Assembly: GCA_018065415.1 (NCBI GenBank)
Contig: JAGHTI010000043.1
Coordinates: forward strand, 1-53,742
Length of the DNA: 53,742 bases
Origin: Candidatus Equicola stercoris
Lineage (GTDB): Bacteria > Bacteroidota > Bacteroidia > Bacteroidales > Bacteroidaceae
Reading direction: 5' to 3'
Position numbers and translations under genes: made by a program. The notes under the pieces are model-generated. The model was not told where the DNA came from. It worked only from the letters and a program-made list of their open reading frames with translations, and ran no database searches. Positions 26,914-35,642 of the stretch are shown here, in pieces (within the stretch, counting starts at the first letter, position 1; every line of letters begins with the position of its first letter).

Positions 26914-26945
26914 TAAAGTTACAACAAACCGAAGACAGAAACAAA
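26914..26945 (-). promoter_or_regulatory. Degenerate promoter copy
   Basis: TTTG, 20 bp (TTTCTGTCTTCGGTTTGTTG), then TAACTTTA: one base off the -7 consensus. It lies 153-160 bp upstream of the BspA promoter and seems to be an older copy of the same cassette. Confidence 0.45.
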
Positions 26946-26995
26946 AAAAACATAGAAAAACCACCAACCCTAAACTATAAACTCTGTAAAGATCA

Positions 26996-27265
26996 CTATT
27001 TTTCATAATGTCCATAAGATGACAAAACCACCACAATGACTTCGTTATCGTAAATTTCGTATACGATTCTGTGCTCTCTGTTAATGCGACGAGACCACGT
27101 TTCATTAGCATAGTGTTTTAATTGTTCCACCTTTCCTGTACCGGAACGCGGATGCTCTTTCAACTCATCTACTAATTTATATAATTTCGGCATTAACTGA
27201 GGAGCATGTTTTTGCAACAGCAAAACATCCTTCTGTGCATCCTCAGAAAAACGAACTACATACAT
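26996..27265 (-). CDS. Txe/YoeB-family mRNA endonuclease toxin
   Basis: An 89-residue RelE-fold toxin that cleaves mRNA on the ribosome. It has the YoeB signature RRINREHRIVYEI followed by a beta strand and the C-terminal GHYEK block, which holds the catalytic His-Tyr pair. Its ATG overlaps the antitoxin stop by 10 bp, so the antitoxin is translated first. No promoter of the cassette type lies between the two genes. Confidence 0.92.
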   Translation of the reverse strand: MYVVRFSEDAQKDVLLLQKHAPQLMPKLYKLVDELKEHPRSGTGKVEQLKHYANETWSRRINREHRIVYEIYDNEVIVVVLSSYGHYEK

Positions 27266-27510
27266 AACCGCTTGATAAACTGTTCTCCCGTTTCATCAGG
27301 CAGCATAGTAACATAATGACCAGCTTTTGCTTTTGCGCTGGAGGCATTGACTTTTGCACGGAATTCTTCTTCTGACATTTTCACTTTCGGCTGAATGCCT
27401 CTGCGAGTAGGGACAGTCTCAACATTCCATCCCATACTAACGGACAGCCGCTGCAGATAGCGTGCATCAACGAGCGGTAATGTAATTTGGAGTGTTCTTG
27501 TCGTTGACAT
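27256..27510 (-). CDS. Antitoxin of the YoeB-type module
   Basis: An 84-residue protein directly before the toxin on the same strand. The N-terminal part (TLQITLPLVDARYLQRLSVSM) could form a ribbon-helix-like DNA-binding unit, and the charged C-terminal part (KMSEEEFRAKVNASSAKAKAG) is a likely toxin-binding tail. It is not a classic YefM/Phd by eye; the antitoxin role is inferred from overlap, size and order. Confidence 0.8.
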   Translation of the reverse strand: MSTTRTLQITLPLVDARYLQRLSVSMGWNVETVPTRRGIQPKVKMSEEEFRAKVNASSAKAKAGHYVTMLPDETGEQFIKRLCM

Positions 27511-27670
27511 AATCTAATCTCTTTATAACATTCTGCGAAGTTACACAATTTTTCCACAACAACAAAAAAAACATCGAAAAAAATCAAATTTCTTCAAAAA
27601 CCCTCAAGTCGTCACCGAATGAGGATAACAGATTAAAATACAGTTTGTTACACGGTGACAGGTTGTCGCC

Positions 27671-27714
27671 GAGTCATCACTAAGTCGTCACTAACCCGTC
27701 ACTAACCCGTCACT
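27671..27714. repeat. 11-bp tandem array 1
   Basis: Four units: GAGTCATCACT, AAGTCGTCACT and two of AACCCGTCACT. Further degenerate GTCRCC units lie just to the left (27612-27670). Confidence 0.85.
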
Positions 27715-27858
27715 AAAATGCCATTTGTTTTAGGGCAAAAAACACAGCAAAATGATGATTTTACACCTTACAGGTGGAAGATTTTATTAAAAATAAAACT
27801 GTTTTATGCAAGATAAACGTCTGAATATAAATAACATAACACTCAAAAGCCACAAAAA

Positions 27859-27917
27859 GTGACGACTTGGTGACGACTTAGTGACGGGTTGGTGACGGGT
27901 TGGGAACAACCCGTCAC
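27859..27917. repeat. 11-bp tandem array 2 with terminal hairpin
   Basis: Four units GTGACGACTTG, GTGACGACTTA and two of GTGACGGGTTG, reverse orientation to array 1. The last unit and CAACCCGTCAC (27907-27917) form a perfect 11-bp stem with a GGAA tetraloop. Confidence 0.85.
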
Positions 27918-28270
27918 TTTGTAAACGCCTTAAAATCAGTGTGTTAATTGCAAAAAGTGACGAGTTGCCACATTTTTGAAAAAAAGAACTTTTAATACTC
28001 TCGCAGAGAATTGTTTTATCCACCTACGATTTACATCCTTTGGACCTACGACTTTTGACATTCGGCCCCACGACTTCTGAAATATCGGCTCATTTATTGC
28101 GATGAATTCGATGATTCTTTGCGTGCCTTCGGCTCACCCAACGGGACGAGTGGACTGATTCTTTGTATCAAGTTGCCCTTAGGTATCGAAGACGTAGAGC
28201 TGGCATAAGTGTTGGGCAGGTCATGTAGAAGTGTCAGGCAGACTCAGTATAAGTGCTCCGTAGAATCAAG

Positions 28271-28424
28271 CATCACAAAGAATGACTCTATGCGTCACAA
28301 AGAAACATTCTACGCGTCATAAAGAATGGCTCTACGCGTCAAAAAGAAATGCCTGGAACTTCATAAAGAAATACCCGAAACTTCATAAAGAACTGCCTGA
28401 AACTTCATAAAGAATTAGGCATTT
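28271..28424. repeat. 22-bp tandem array, seven units
   Basis: Seven consecutive 22-bp degenerate units around a (C/T)TCAnAAAGAA core, the first three ending CTCTACG-like and the later ones CCTGAAA-like. An inverted AGGCATTTCTTTATG follows (28418-28432). A further unit occurs reversed at the end of the window (53708-53738). Confidence 0.85.
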
Positions 28425-28469
28425 CTTTATGGAGATTTTGCAAAAGTATATGAAGATATCATAAAGCAA

Positions 28470-28497
28470 GACAGCCCCTTCGCGTGAAGGGGCTGTC
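28470..28497 (-). terminator. Terminator of the pectate lyase gene
   Basis: A perfect 12-bp stem GACAGCCCCTTC / GAAGGGGCTGTC with a 4-nt loop, 27 bp after the stop. On the minus strand it is followed by TTGCTTTAT, only a weak T-run. Confidence 0.8.
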
Positions 28498-28523
28498 CTG
28501 TTATCATCAGCATTATAATAGTT

Positions 28524-30242
28524 TTAGAACAATGCCTTTGTAAGAGTATCGTGATTGTTCTTCAAGTCTGTCCAATCAATTTTCTCTTTCGTACTTATGC
28601 CATTGATGTATTTTTCAATGTTTGTATATCCGTCACCAGTGCAGTCCTTGTTTGCATCTGAAGCATCGTTAGGGTTAAGGCCATTGGCAGTCTCCCATGC
28701 ATCTGGCATTCCGTCCAAGTCGGTATCCTTATAAGGTTTTCCCTTATATTCAGGATAGCCACCCATCTGGCATGGATGAGTGATGATACCCTGCTTGTAG
28801 GAATCCTTCGGCAGACGACGATACTTGAAGAAACCTTCTTCGTTCATTGATTTTGGAGAAAGTCCTGTCATGTCGCCATAAGGGTTCTTCTTCGGCAGTT
28901 TATTCTCATAATAAACTTCGCCAGTCTTTACTTCGTTGATGACACGCTCGTCGATGATGTCACGCTTAGGGAACAGTGCGCCTACGTTATCAATCACGTA
29001 GTTGTAAGCCTCCTGTGCAGGCATGATTGTGAGGTAAGGCATAGCGTATGGTTCGTTAGAGTGCATGAACGGTTCATTCTCGCCACAATCAGGACGTGAT
29101 TCTACTTGAATACCACCTGCCCAGTTGTCGTTAGTGACAGTCTCATTGCCTTCTATCACATTGCCTGCAGCATATACACGACCATACTGCTTGTACGGCA
29201 GTTTGCTGCGGCCAGACTCCGGCTTGAGAATACGGTGTCCTATAGGAGCATCCACATCTGTCAGAGGACCTGGCTTGAAATAGTTGTTTATCATATTGAA
29301 CATTGCCGTGTAATCGCCACCATCAACAGAACGGTGAACCCAGTTGTAAAGCACGTTGTTTACGAAGTTGAATACGCCGTTCCAACCTACAGAAGGGTTA
29401 CGACCGCTGTTGTCAGCCCAGAGGTTGCGCATGAATGAGCAGTTTTCGCCACCGAGTGTACTGCCGAATGAGTGGTTCCAAGTGTCGAGAGCCTTGGCAG
29501 ATATAGTGTTCTGAATTGTCACGTTGACCGTAGGAGACTTTCTTGCCTTGTTGCCATCGCCTGGGTCATACATGTGACGATAGAATGAGATATTTTCATC
29601 GAGTCCCCACTCGCAAGAGCAATGGTCAATCATGATGTTTCCTATTGGGTTTCCACCGAAACTGTCATCACGGCGCATCACATTTGTCTCGCCACGGCGG
29701 AAACGCATGTGACGTACGATGACATCATGAGTATCAACCCAGAAAGACTCGCCTGCTATACAGACACCATCACCAGGGGCAGTCTGTCCTGCTATAGTAA
29801 TATAAGGTGCACGTACAGAGATAGGAGTTTTTAGACGGATGATACCAGATACGTTGAACACAACGATACGTGCTCCACCCTGCTCACAAGCCCAACGGAA
29901 TGAGCCAGGACCATCGTCATTGAGGTTTGTGACTGTCAGCACCTTGCCGCCACGTCCACCGAAAGTAAACATACCACCACCTTCAGCACCCGGGAATGCA
30001 GGAATCTTTGCCTGTGGAAGGTCATAAGGACGTGATGCCCAAGGAATATAAGGACGTCCCTCCTTTGCTTCCTGTGCAACAACGAGTTTTGCTATTTCCC
30101 AAACAGAGTCATTGTGTGCCTTTACAGCCGCACCAAAATCTGCAGCCTGCTTTGCCGCTTCGCTTGTCAGCTGTGGATATTGAGCATTTGCTACGAGGGC
30201 AAAACAAGCACTAAATACAAAAATGATAATTTTTTTCTTCAT
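28524..30242 (-). CDS. Pectate lyase, PL1 family, secreted
   Basis: Cleaves polygalacturonate by beta-elimination. After signal peptide MKKKIIIFVFSACFALVANA comes the right-handed beta-helix with PL1 blocks FPGAEGGGMFTFGGRGG, VTNLNDDGPGSFRWA, TIAGQTAPGDGVCIAG, VRHMRFRRGE and IDHCSCEWGLDE. The last 70 residues hold calcium-type repeats (DTDLDGMPDAWE, then GLNPNDASDANKDCTGDGYT) often seen at the end of Bacteroidota PL1 enzymes. It is divergent from the pectin operon, with only 103 bp between the starts, and has its own strong terminator. 572 residues, full length. Confidence 0.92.
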   Translation of the reverse strand: MKKKIIIFVFSACFALVANAQYPQLTSEAAKQAADFGAAVKAHNDSVWEIAKLVVAQEAKEGRPYIPWASRPYDLPQAKIPAFPGAEGGGMFTFGGRGGKVLTVTNLNDDGPGSFRWACEQGGARIVVFNVSGIIRLKTPISVRAPYITIAGQTAPGDGVCIAGESFWVDTHDVIVRHMRFRRGETNVMRRDDSFGGNPIGNIMIDHCSCEWGLDENISFYRHMYDPGDGNKARKSPTVNVTIQNTISAKALDTWNHSFGSTLGGENCSFMRNLWADNSGRNPSVGWNGVFNFVNNVLYNWVHRSVDGGDYTAMFNMINNYFKPGPLTDVDAPIGHRILKPESGRSKLPYKQYGRVYAAGNVIEGNETVTNDNWAGGIQVESRPDCGENEPFMHSNEPYAMPYLTIMPAQEAYNYVIDNVGALFPKRDIIDERVINEVKTGEVYYENKLPKKNPYGDMTGLSPKSMNEEGFFKYRRLPKDSYKQGIITHPCQMGGYPEYKGKPYKDTDLDGMPDAWETANGLNPNDASDANKDCTGDGYTNIEKYINGISTKEKIDWTDLKNNHDTLTKALF

Positions 30243-30292
30243 TTTTTTAAAAGTTTAACTGTTTTCACGATGCAAAATTGGATACTTTTTTT

Positions 30293-30300
30293 TAACTTTG
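30293..30300 (+). promoter_or_regulatory. Probable -7 box of the pectin operon
   Basis: TAACTTTG in the 103-bp divergent region, 45 nt before the ATG at 30346. No good -33 TTTG at 20 bp; the operon may need an activator. On the other strand CAATTTTG near 30280 is a weak candidate for the lyase. Confidence 0.5.
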
Positions 30301-30345
30301 CATACAGATAACTTTATTTAACAATAAAATTAAGCAAAATTAACT

Positions 30346-31761
30346 ATGAGACGTTTCTTTTTAACTCACAATGGCATTTTTTTGTTTTTTATCATCGTTA
30401 TTTACACCTTGACCGTATCAGCGGAGATTAAAGTGGGCGTTGCCGACTGGATGGTGCTAAAACGTCAGAAACCCGGAGCCTTCACATTGGCAAAACACGT
30501 CTGCGCAGATGGTCTGGAACTAGACATGGGAGGACTCGGAAAACGTGACTCCTTCGACAACAAGTTGCGCAACGATTATGAGGTACAAAAATTCCTCAAG
30601 ATGGCGGACAGCACGAAGATAGAGATAGGTGCCATTGCCATGAGTGGTTTCTACGGACAGAACTTCGGAGAAAAACCCACTTACCGATGGCTCATAGAGG
30701 ACTGTCTGAACACCATGGACAAGATGAACAATGTAAAAGTAGCCTTCTTGCCTCTCGGCGGATGCGGTAAAGACTGGACAACAAACAAGAAAAAATTGAA
30801 GATAATAATAAAACGTCTGCATGAGGTAGGAGACATGGCTGCAAAACGTGGGAAGGTGATAGGTATTGACACACCTCTGGATGCTGCAGAAAATCTGAAA
30901 CTGCTGAAAAAGATAAACTCAAAAGGTATAAAAATCTTCTACAAGTGGCAGACGGCAACAGAAAACGGATACGACATCTGTGCTGAGATAAAGACACTGG
31001 GCAAAGACAACATCTGTGCATTCCATGCCAGCAACCCTGATGGTGTATGGTTGAAGAATGACACCACTATAGACCTGAAAGCCATCCGCAAGGTACTGAC
31101 AGAAATCGGCTGGGAAGGATGGATGTTCGTAGAACGTAGCAGGGACACCACGATTGTAAGAAACGTAAAGAGAAATTTCGGTGAGAACGTAAGATACCTA
31201 AAAGATGTATTCGCACCAGTATGTTTCAAACTCGATGACACAACTGGTTTTGAAGAAGCATACATTAACACCATACTGAACCGTTCACAGAAGATTACAG
31301 ACCAACTGAACATCACGGGAACATCAAAAGGTGACAATGTGAAAAACATTTTGGCAAATCATTATTTCTTTTTAAATAGAGTATTTGAGGAAAACAAGGA
31401 TGTAAAGGCAAAACTTTACGACCATCACTTCGACTTCATCGCGAACCTCAATGCTGTATGCACACCGACAGAGGTGGATATGATAAAAGACCTCATGACG
31501 TACAATGTAAGAAATGTCAAATACAAGGCACAGTTGGAAATGATACCTACACTGAACGTTGAGGAACGCGAATATCTGATGAACTTGCTGAAAGAAGCAC
31601 GCGAATATGCTATTGACGCAAAGGGCTCAAAAGAGAAACACGCCTTGTTCAAGAAATACATGGGACGATATAACACTTGGCTGAGTCAGAAAGGGTACGA
31701 TTTAAAGAAAGAACGCCAAAACTGGGGCGCAAGAGTTAAAGCAAAAGGAGGTAAACTATGA
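30346..31761 (+). CDS. TIM-barrel (xylose isomerase-like) protein fused to DUF3826
   Basis: 471 residues. After a signal peptide or anchor (residues 12-27, IFLFFIIVIYTLTVSA), residues 28-285 look like a sugar-phosphate isomerase/epimerase-type barrel (IKVGVADWMV, VKVAFLPLGG, GKVIGIDTPL, ICAFHASNPDGVWL, EGWMFVERSRD). Residues about 305-471 match DUF3826 (SQKITDQLNITGTSKGDNV, VDMIKDLMTYNVRNVKYKAQ, EREYLMNLLKEAREYAIDA, GSKEKHALFKKYMGRYN). DUF3826 is frequent in pectin loci but has no known function. First gene of the operon; its stop overlaps the next ATG (ATGA). Confidence 0.85.
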   Translation: MRRFFLTHNGIFLFFIIVIYTLTVSAEIKVGVADWMVLKRQKPGAFTLAKHVCADGLELDMGGLGKRDSFDNKLRNDYEVQKFLKMADSTKIEIGAIAMSGFYGQNFGEKPTYRWLIEDCLNTMDKMNNVKVAFLPLGGCGKDWTTNKKKLKIIIKRLHEVGDMAAKRGKVIGIDTPLDAAENLKLLKKINSKGIKIFYKWQTATENGYDICAEIKTLGKDNICAFHASNPDGVWLKNDTTIDLKAIRKVLTEIGWEGWMFVERSRDTTIVRNVKRNFGENVRYLKDVFAPVCFKLDDTTGFEEAYINTILNRSQKITDQLNITGTSKGDNVKNILANHYFFLNRVFEENKDVKAKLYDHHFDFIANLNAVCTPTEVDMIKDLMTYNVRNVKYKAQLEMIPTLNVEEREYLMNLLKEAREYAIDAKGSKEKHALFKKYMGRYNTWLSQKGYDLKKERQNWGARVKAKGGKL

Positions 31762-33839
31762 AAAGAGTTGTTTTTATTGCATTTGTAGTGTTCATTGCCT
31801 CATCATGCAAGGCACAAATCACAGAGACACGCAACAGTTTGTATGCCGTAACATCTGCCACACCTGTTGATGCCGTAAAATGGACAGACGGTTTCTGGGG
31901 AGAGCGTTTCAAGGTGTTCAGCGAGACATCTGTACAGAGCATGTGGGAGACATGGCAGTCAGACCGTTCACATGGCTTCCATAACTTCCTCGTCGCATCT
32001 GGAGAGAAGAAAGGAAAACATCATGGTCCTCCGTTCCATGACGGAGACATGTATAAATGGTTAGAAGCCGTAGCATCGGTATATGCCATAACCAAAGACA
32101 AGGAACTAGACAAGATAATGGACCGTTTCATCGGATGCGTTGCGAAATCGCAGATGCCAAACGGATACATTCATACTCCTGTTGTGATAGTAGAACTGAA
32201 TAAGAGACTGAAATCTCTGGCAGAAGGCAACCAGGCTGACAACACCGTTGTAGGCACAGCAGTCGGCACAGGAAATGACGGAGCTTTCGGTAACAAACTG
32301 AACTTTGAGACATATAACCTCGGTCATCTGATAACGGCAAGCATCATCCACAAGAGAGCTACGGGTAAGACCACGTTCTTCGATTGTGGCGTGAAGGCGG
32401 CAGACTTCCTCTACGATTTCTGTATGAAGAATCCGGATGAGTTGGCACGCAATGCTGTCTGTCCGTCACATTATATGGCTGCTGCAGAGATGTACCGTGA
32501 GACAGGGAACAAGAAATATCTGGAACTGGCACAAAGACTAATCGACATACGCGGAAGCGTCGATGGCGGTACTGACGACAATCAAGACCGCAACCCTTTC
32601 CGTGAGCAATACAATGCTATGGGGCATGCCGTAAGAGCAAACTACCTCTATGCCGGTGTCGCAGACTTATATCTGGAGACAGGCGAAGCACAGTTGATGA
32701 AAAACCTTACATCAATCTGGAAAGACATCGTAACAAGAAAGATGTATATTAACGGAGCCTGTGGAGCACTCTATGACGGGACATCACCTGATGGCACTTG
32801 CTACAAACCAGACTCCATACAGAAGGTGCACCAAAGCTACGGACGTCCTTACCAACTGCCACAGTCAACAGCACACAATGAAACTTGTGCAAACATTGGA
32901 AACATGTTACTGAACTGGCGACTGTTCGAGGCTACCGGCAATGGCAAATATACGGACTTGGTAGAAAACTGTTTCTTCAACAGCATACTGTGTGGTATCA
33001 GTCTTGACGGAAAGAAGTATTTCTACACAAACCCTCTCAGGGTGTCAGACAATCTACCATACAAACTGCGTTGGCCAAAAGAAAGAAAAGAATACATCAG
33101 CTGTTTCTGCTGTCCGCCAAACACCCTCCGCACACTCTGTGAGGTACAGGACTATGCTTATTCCGTAAGCAAAGACGGTATATACGTAAACCTCTACGGT
33201 GGCAATGAACTGAACACATCTATAGAGGGCATTGGCAATGTCGGCATAAAGCAGACAACAGAATATCCGTGGAATGGTAATATAAAACTCGAATTCCTCG
33301 GAAAGAAATCAAGCAAGAAAGAGTTTTCCATTAAACTGAGGATTCCTGCTTGGTGTGAGAAATACACCCTTACCATAAACGGAAAACAAGCAGAAGCTGT
33401 ATGTAAAGATGGTTATGCAAGCATCTCCAAAAAATGGAAACGTGGTGACGTCATCGAACTGTCACTGGACATGCAGACAAAACTCATGGAAGCAAATCCG
33501 TTGGTAGAGGAAGCACGCGGACAAGTGGCAGTGCAGAGAGGTCCAGTGATATACTGTCTGGAAAGTCAGGACTTACAGGGACACAGCATTGATGATATAA
33601 TGATTCCGTGTGACGCAACATTCAATGTGGTAGATGCACACATCGCAGACAGTCATATCAAGGCTCTTGAGACGGAAGCCATCTACAGACACGACAACAC
33701 ATACAATGGTAAGCAGTATCTCTATCGTGAACTGAACAAGAAGAAAGAAAAAGTCAAAATCCGCCTCATACCATATTATGCTTGGGGAAACAGAGGCAAG
33801 GGAGAGATGACAGTATGGATTCCAGTAACATTTAATTGA
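31758..33839 (+). CDS. GH127-like beta-L-arabinofuranosidase
   Basis: A secreted 693-residue (alpha/alpha)6-barrel enzyme (signal MKRVVFIAFVVFIASSCKA; the Cys makes a lipoprotein possible). The cysteine-zinc centre of the family is visible: E375-T-C377 (HNETCANIGNML) and C449-F-C451-C452-P-P-N. Other family blocks: VKWTDGFWGERF, FHDGDMYKWLEAVA and FETYNLGHLI. In GH127 a cysteine is the nucleophile. It should remove terminal beta-L-arabinofuranose from pectic side chains; GH146 is the near alternative. Overlaps the previous gene by 4 bp. Confidence 0.88.
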   Translation: MKRVVFIAFVVFIASSCKAQITETRNSLYAVTSATPVDAVKWTDGFWGERFKVFSETSVQSMWETWQSDRSHGFHNFLVASGEKKGKHHGPPFHDGDMYKWLEAVASVYAITKDKELDKIMDRFIGCVAKSQMPNGYIHTPVVIVELNKRLKSLAEGNQADNTVVGTAVGTGNDGAFGNKLNFETYNLGHLITASIIHKRATGKTTFFDCGVKAADFLYDFCMKNPDELARNAVCPSHYMAAAEMYRETGNKKYLELAQRLIDIRGSVDGGTDDNQDRNPFREQYNAMGHAVRANYLYAGVADLYLETGEAQLMKNLTSIWKDIVTRKMYINGACGALYDGTSPDGTCYKPDSIQKVHQSYGRPYQLPQSTAHNETCANIGNMLLNWRLFEATGNGKYTDLVENCFFNSILCGISLDGKKYFYTNPLRVSDNLPYKLRWPKERKEYISCFCCPPNTLRTLCEVQDYAYSVSKDGIYVNLYGGNELNTSIEGIGNVGIKQTTEYPWNGNIKLEFLGKKSSKKEFSIKLRIPAWCEKYTLTINGKQAEAVCKDGYASISKKWKRGDVIELSLDMQTKLMEANPLVEEARGQVAVQRGPVIYCLESQDLQGHSIDDIMIPCDATFNVVDAHIADSHIKALETEAIYRHDNTYNGKQYLYRELNKKKEKVKIRLIPYYAWGNRGKGEMTVWIPVTFN

Positions 33840-33845
33840 TAATCA

Positions 33846-35597
33846 ATGCGTAGAACACTTTTATATATCTTCTGTCTTGCCATCGGGACTCTTGCACAGG
33901 CAAAAGACTATCACGTCAATCCCGCTGACGGAGAGTTCGCAATAGAAAAGGCATTGCAACAGTCGCGTCTCGACAGGATACACGAGGGGATAACGGATGT
34001 ACATCTGAAACTGCAGAAAGGGACATTCCGTATTTCCCAACCCATCATCATCCGTCCTGAAGACAATGGGATGACGATAGAAGGTGTGAAAGGTACTGTC
34101 ATAAGCGGTGGCATAAAGATAGAGGGATGGAAAAAACACGGACGACTGTTCGTAGCACCACAACCCACATTCAACGGACAACCGCTGAACTTCCGCCAAC
34201 TATATATAAATGGTAGAAAAGCCACTCGAGCACGCGACGTGGAAGACTTTGAAAAGATGTTCCGCATCATATCTGTAGATAAGAAGAAAGAATGTCTGTA
34301 CGTTCCTGCCGCAGCAGTAAGAAAGTTGGTAAAAGAGCACAAGGACCGCTACGATGCAGAACTGGTACTGCATGAAATGTGGTGCGTGGCAAACCTGCGC
34401 ATCAAAGACATTGTGATGATGGGCGACAGTGCCGCTGTCTTCTTCCACCAACCGGAAAGTCACATACATTTCATGCATCCGTGGCCATCGCCAATGGTGA
34501 CAAAAGACGGACATAACTCGGCATTCTACATAATGTCAAAGACATTCCTTGACACACCGGGAGAATGGTGGCTGGATGACTATAATCATCTCGTCTATTA
34601 TTACCCAAAAGAAGGCGACACAACAGATGACATCGAAGTACCAGCAATAGAGACATTATTGAAAGTGGAAGGTACACCCGATGAGCCTGTAAAAAATGTA
34701 AAAATCTCCAATATCACGTTTGAGAAATCCACATGGTTGCGACCTTCTGAAGAAGGACACGCACCATTGCAGGCTGGGATGTATCTTATTGAAGCATACA
34801 AGGTAAAGCCGAAGATAGAACGTGTTGACGATCATAAACTGGACAATCAAGGATGGGTAGGAAGACCATCTGCAGCCATACTGCTCAATGGTGCCGAGGA
34901 CGTGTCATTTACACATTGCACCATTCAGCATACTGGTGCGACAGGCATCGACTATCATCGCTACACCAAAGATGGAGGCATCTTCGACTGCACGTTTACA
35001 GACATTGCCGGAAGTGCAATCGTTGCTGGCAGTTTCGGGGAAGAAAACCACGAAGCCCATCTTCCATACAACCCTTCAGACGAGCGTGAGATATGCGACG
35101 GACTTGTCATCAACAACAACTACATCAAGGATGTTGCCAATGAAGACTGGGGATGCATAGGCATCGCAGCCGGTTTCGTCAAGAACATAAAGATAACACA
35201 CAACGAGATTTCAGATGTGTCATACACAGGAATATCATTAGGTTGGGGATGGAACAGACAACCATGTGCAATGAAAAACAATCTTGTCCATGCAAACCTC
35301 ATCCATCACTATGCAAAGCACATGTACGATACCGCCGGAGTATATACGTTAGGGAATCAACCTAACACATTTATTACCGAAAACGTAGTAAGAGACATCT
35401 ATACACCAGGGTATGCACACGACCCTCATCATTGGTTCTATCTATATACAGACGAAGGCAGTTCCAACATCACTGTAAAAGACAACTGGACACCAGAAGA
35501 AAAATATCTGCAGAATGCTAACGGACCAGGAAACATCTGGGAAAACAACGGTCCGAAGGTGTCTGAGACAATAAAGGCACAAGCAGGAAGAAGATAA
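33846..35597 (+). CDS. Right-handed beta-helix glycosidase, GH141-like
   Basis: 583 residues with signal peptide MRRTLLYIFCLAIGTLAQA and a parallel beta-helix (RIEGVKGTVISGG-like entry, then FTHCTIQHTGATGIDYH, INNNYIKDVANEDWGCIGIA, ITHNEISDVSYTGISLGWGW, VHANLIHHYAKHMYDTAGVY). The block GEWWLDDYNHLVYYYPKEGD is typical of GH141-like proteins, known for alpha-L-fucosidase activity on rhamnogalacturonan-II and for xylanase activity. Specific activity cannot be read. Lies 6 bp after the GH127-like gene. Confidence 0.75.
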   Translation: MRRTLLYIFCLAIGTLAQAKDYHVNPADGEFAIEKALQQSRLDRIHEGITDVHLKLQKGTFRISQPIIIRPEDNGMTIEGVKGTVISGGIKIEGWKKHGRLFVAPQPTFNGQPLNFRQLYINGRKATRARDVEDFEKMFRIISVDKKKECLYVPAAAVRKLVKEHKDRYDAELVLHEMWCVANLRIKDIVMMGDSAAVFFHQPESHIHFMHPWPSPMVTKDGHNSAFYIMSKTFLDTPGEWWLDDYNHLVYYYPKEGDTTDDIEVPAIETLLKVEGTPDEPVKNVKISNITFEKSTWLRPSEEGHAPLQAGMYLIEAYKVKPKIERVDDHKLDNQGWVGRPSAAILLNGAEDVSFTHCTIQHTGATGIDYHRYTKDGGIFDCTFTDIAGSAIVAGSFGEENHEAHLPYNPSDEREICDGLVINNNYIKDVANEDWGCIGIAAGFVKNIKITHNEISDVSYTGISLGWGWNRQPCAMKNNLVHANLIHHYAKHMYDTAGVYTLGNQPNTFITENVVRDIYTPGYAHDPHHWFYLYTDEGSSNITVKDNWTPEEKYLQNANGPGNIWENNGPKVSETIKAQAGRR

Positions 35598-35642
35598 AAG
35601 AAACATAATAAAAACAGCTATTAACAAAAAAAACATATAACC

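Larger units (their letters stand above)
27511..28469. other. Gene-free repeat region
   Basis: About 960 bp with no convincing gene. It contains two arrays of 11-bp units in opposite orientation (27671-27714, 27859-27917) around an AT-rich core, then a stretch without clear features (27990-28270) and a 22-bp tandem array (28271-28424). Confidence 0.7.

Noticed and set aside
28024..28270. Possible tRNA or small gene in the repeat region
   Set aside because: No cloverleaf or T-loop motif could be built and all frames are short and broken.
28271..28424. Possible CRISPR array
   Set aside because: Units are contiguous 22-mers without unique spacers, and no cas genes are present.
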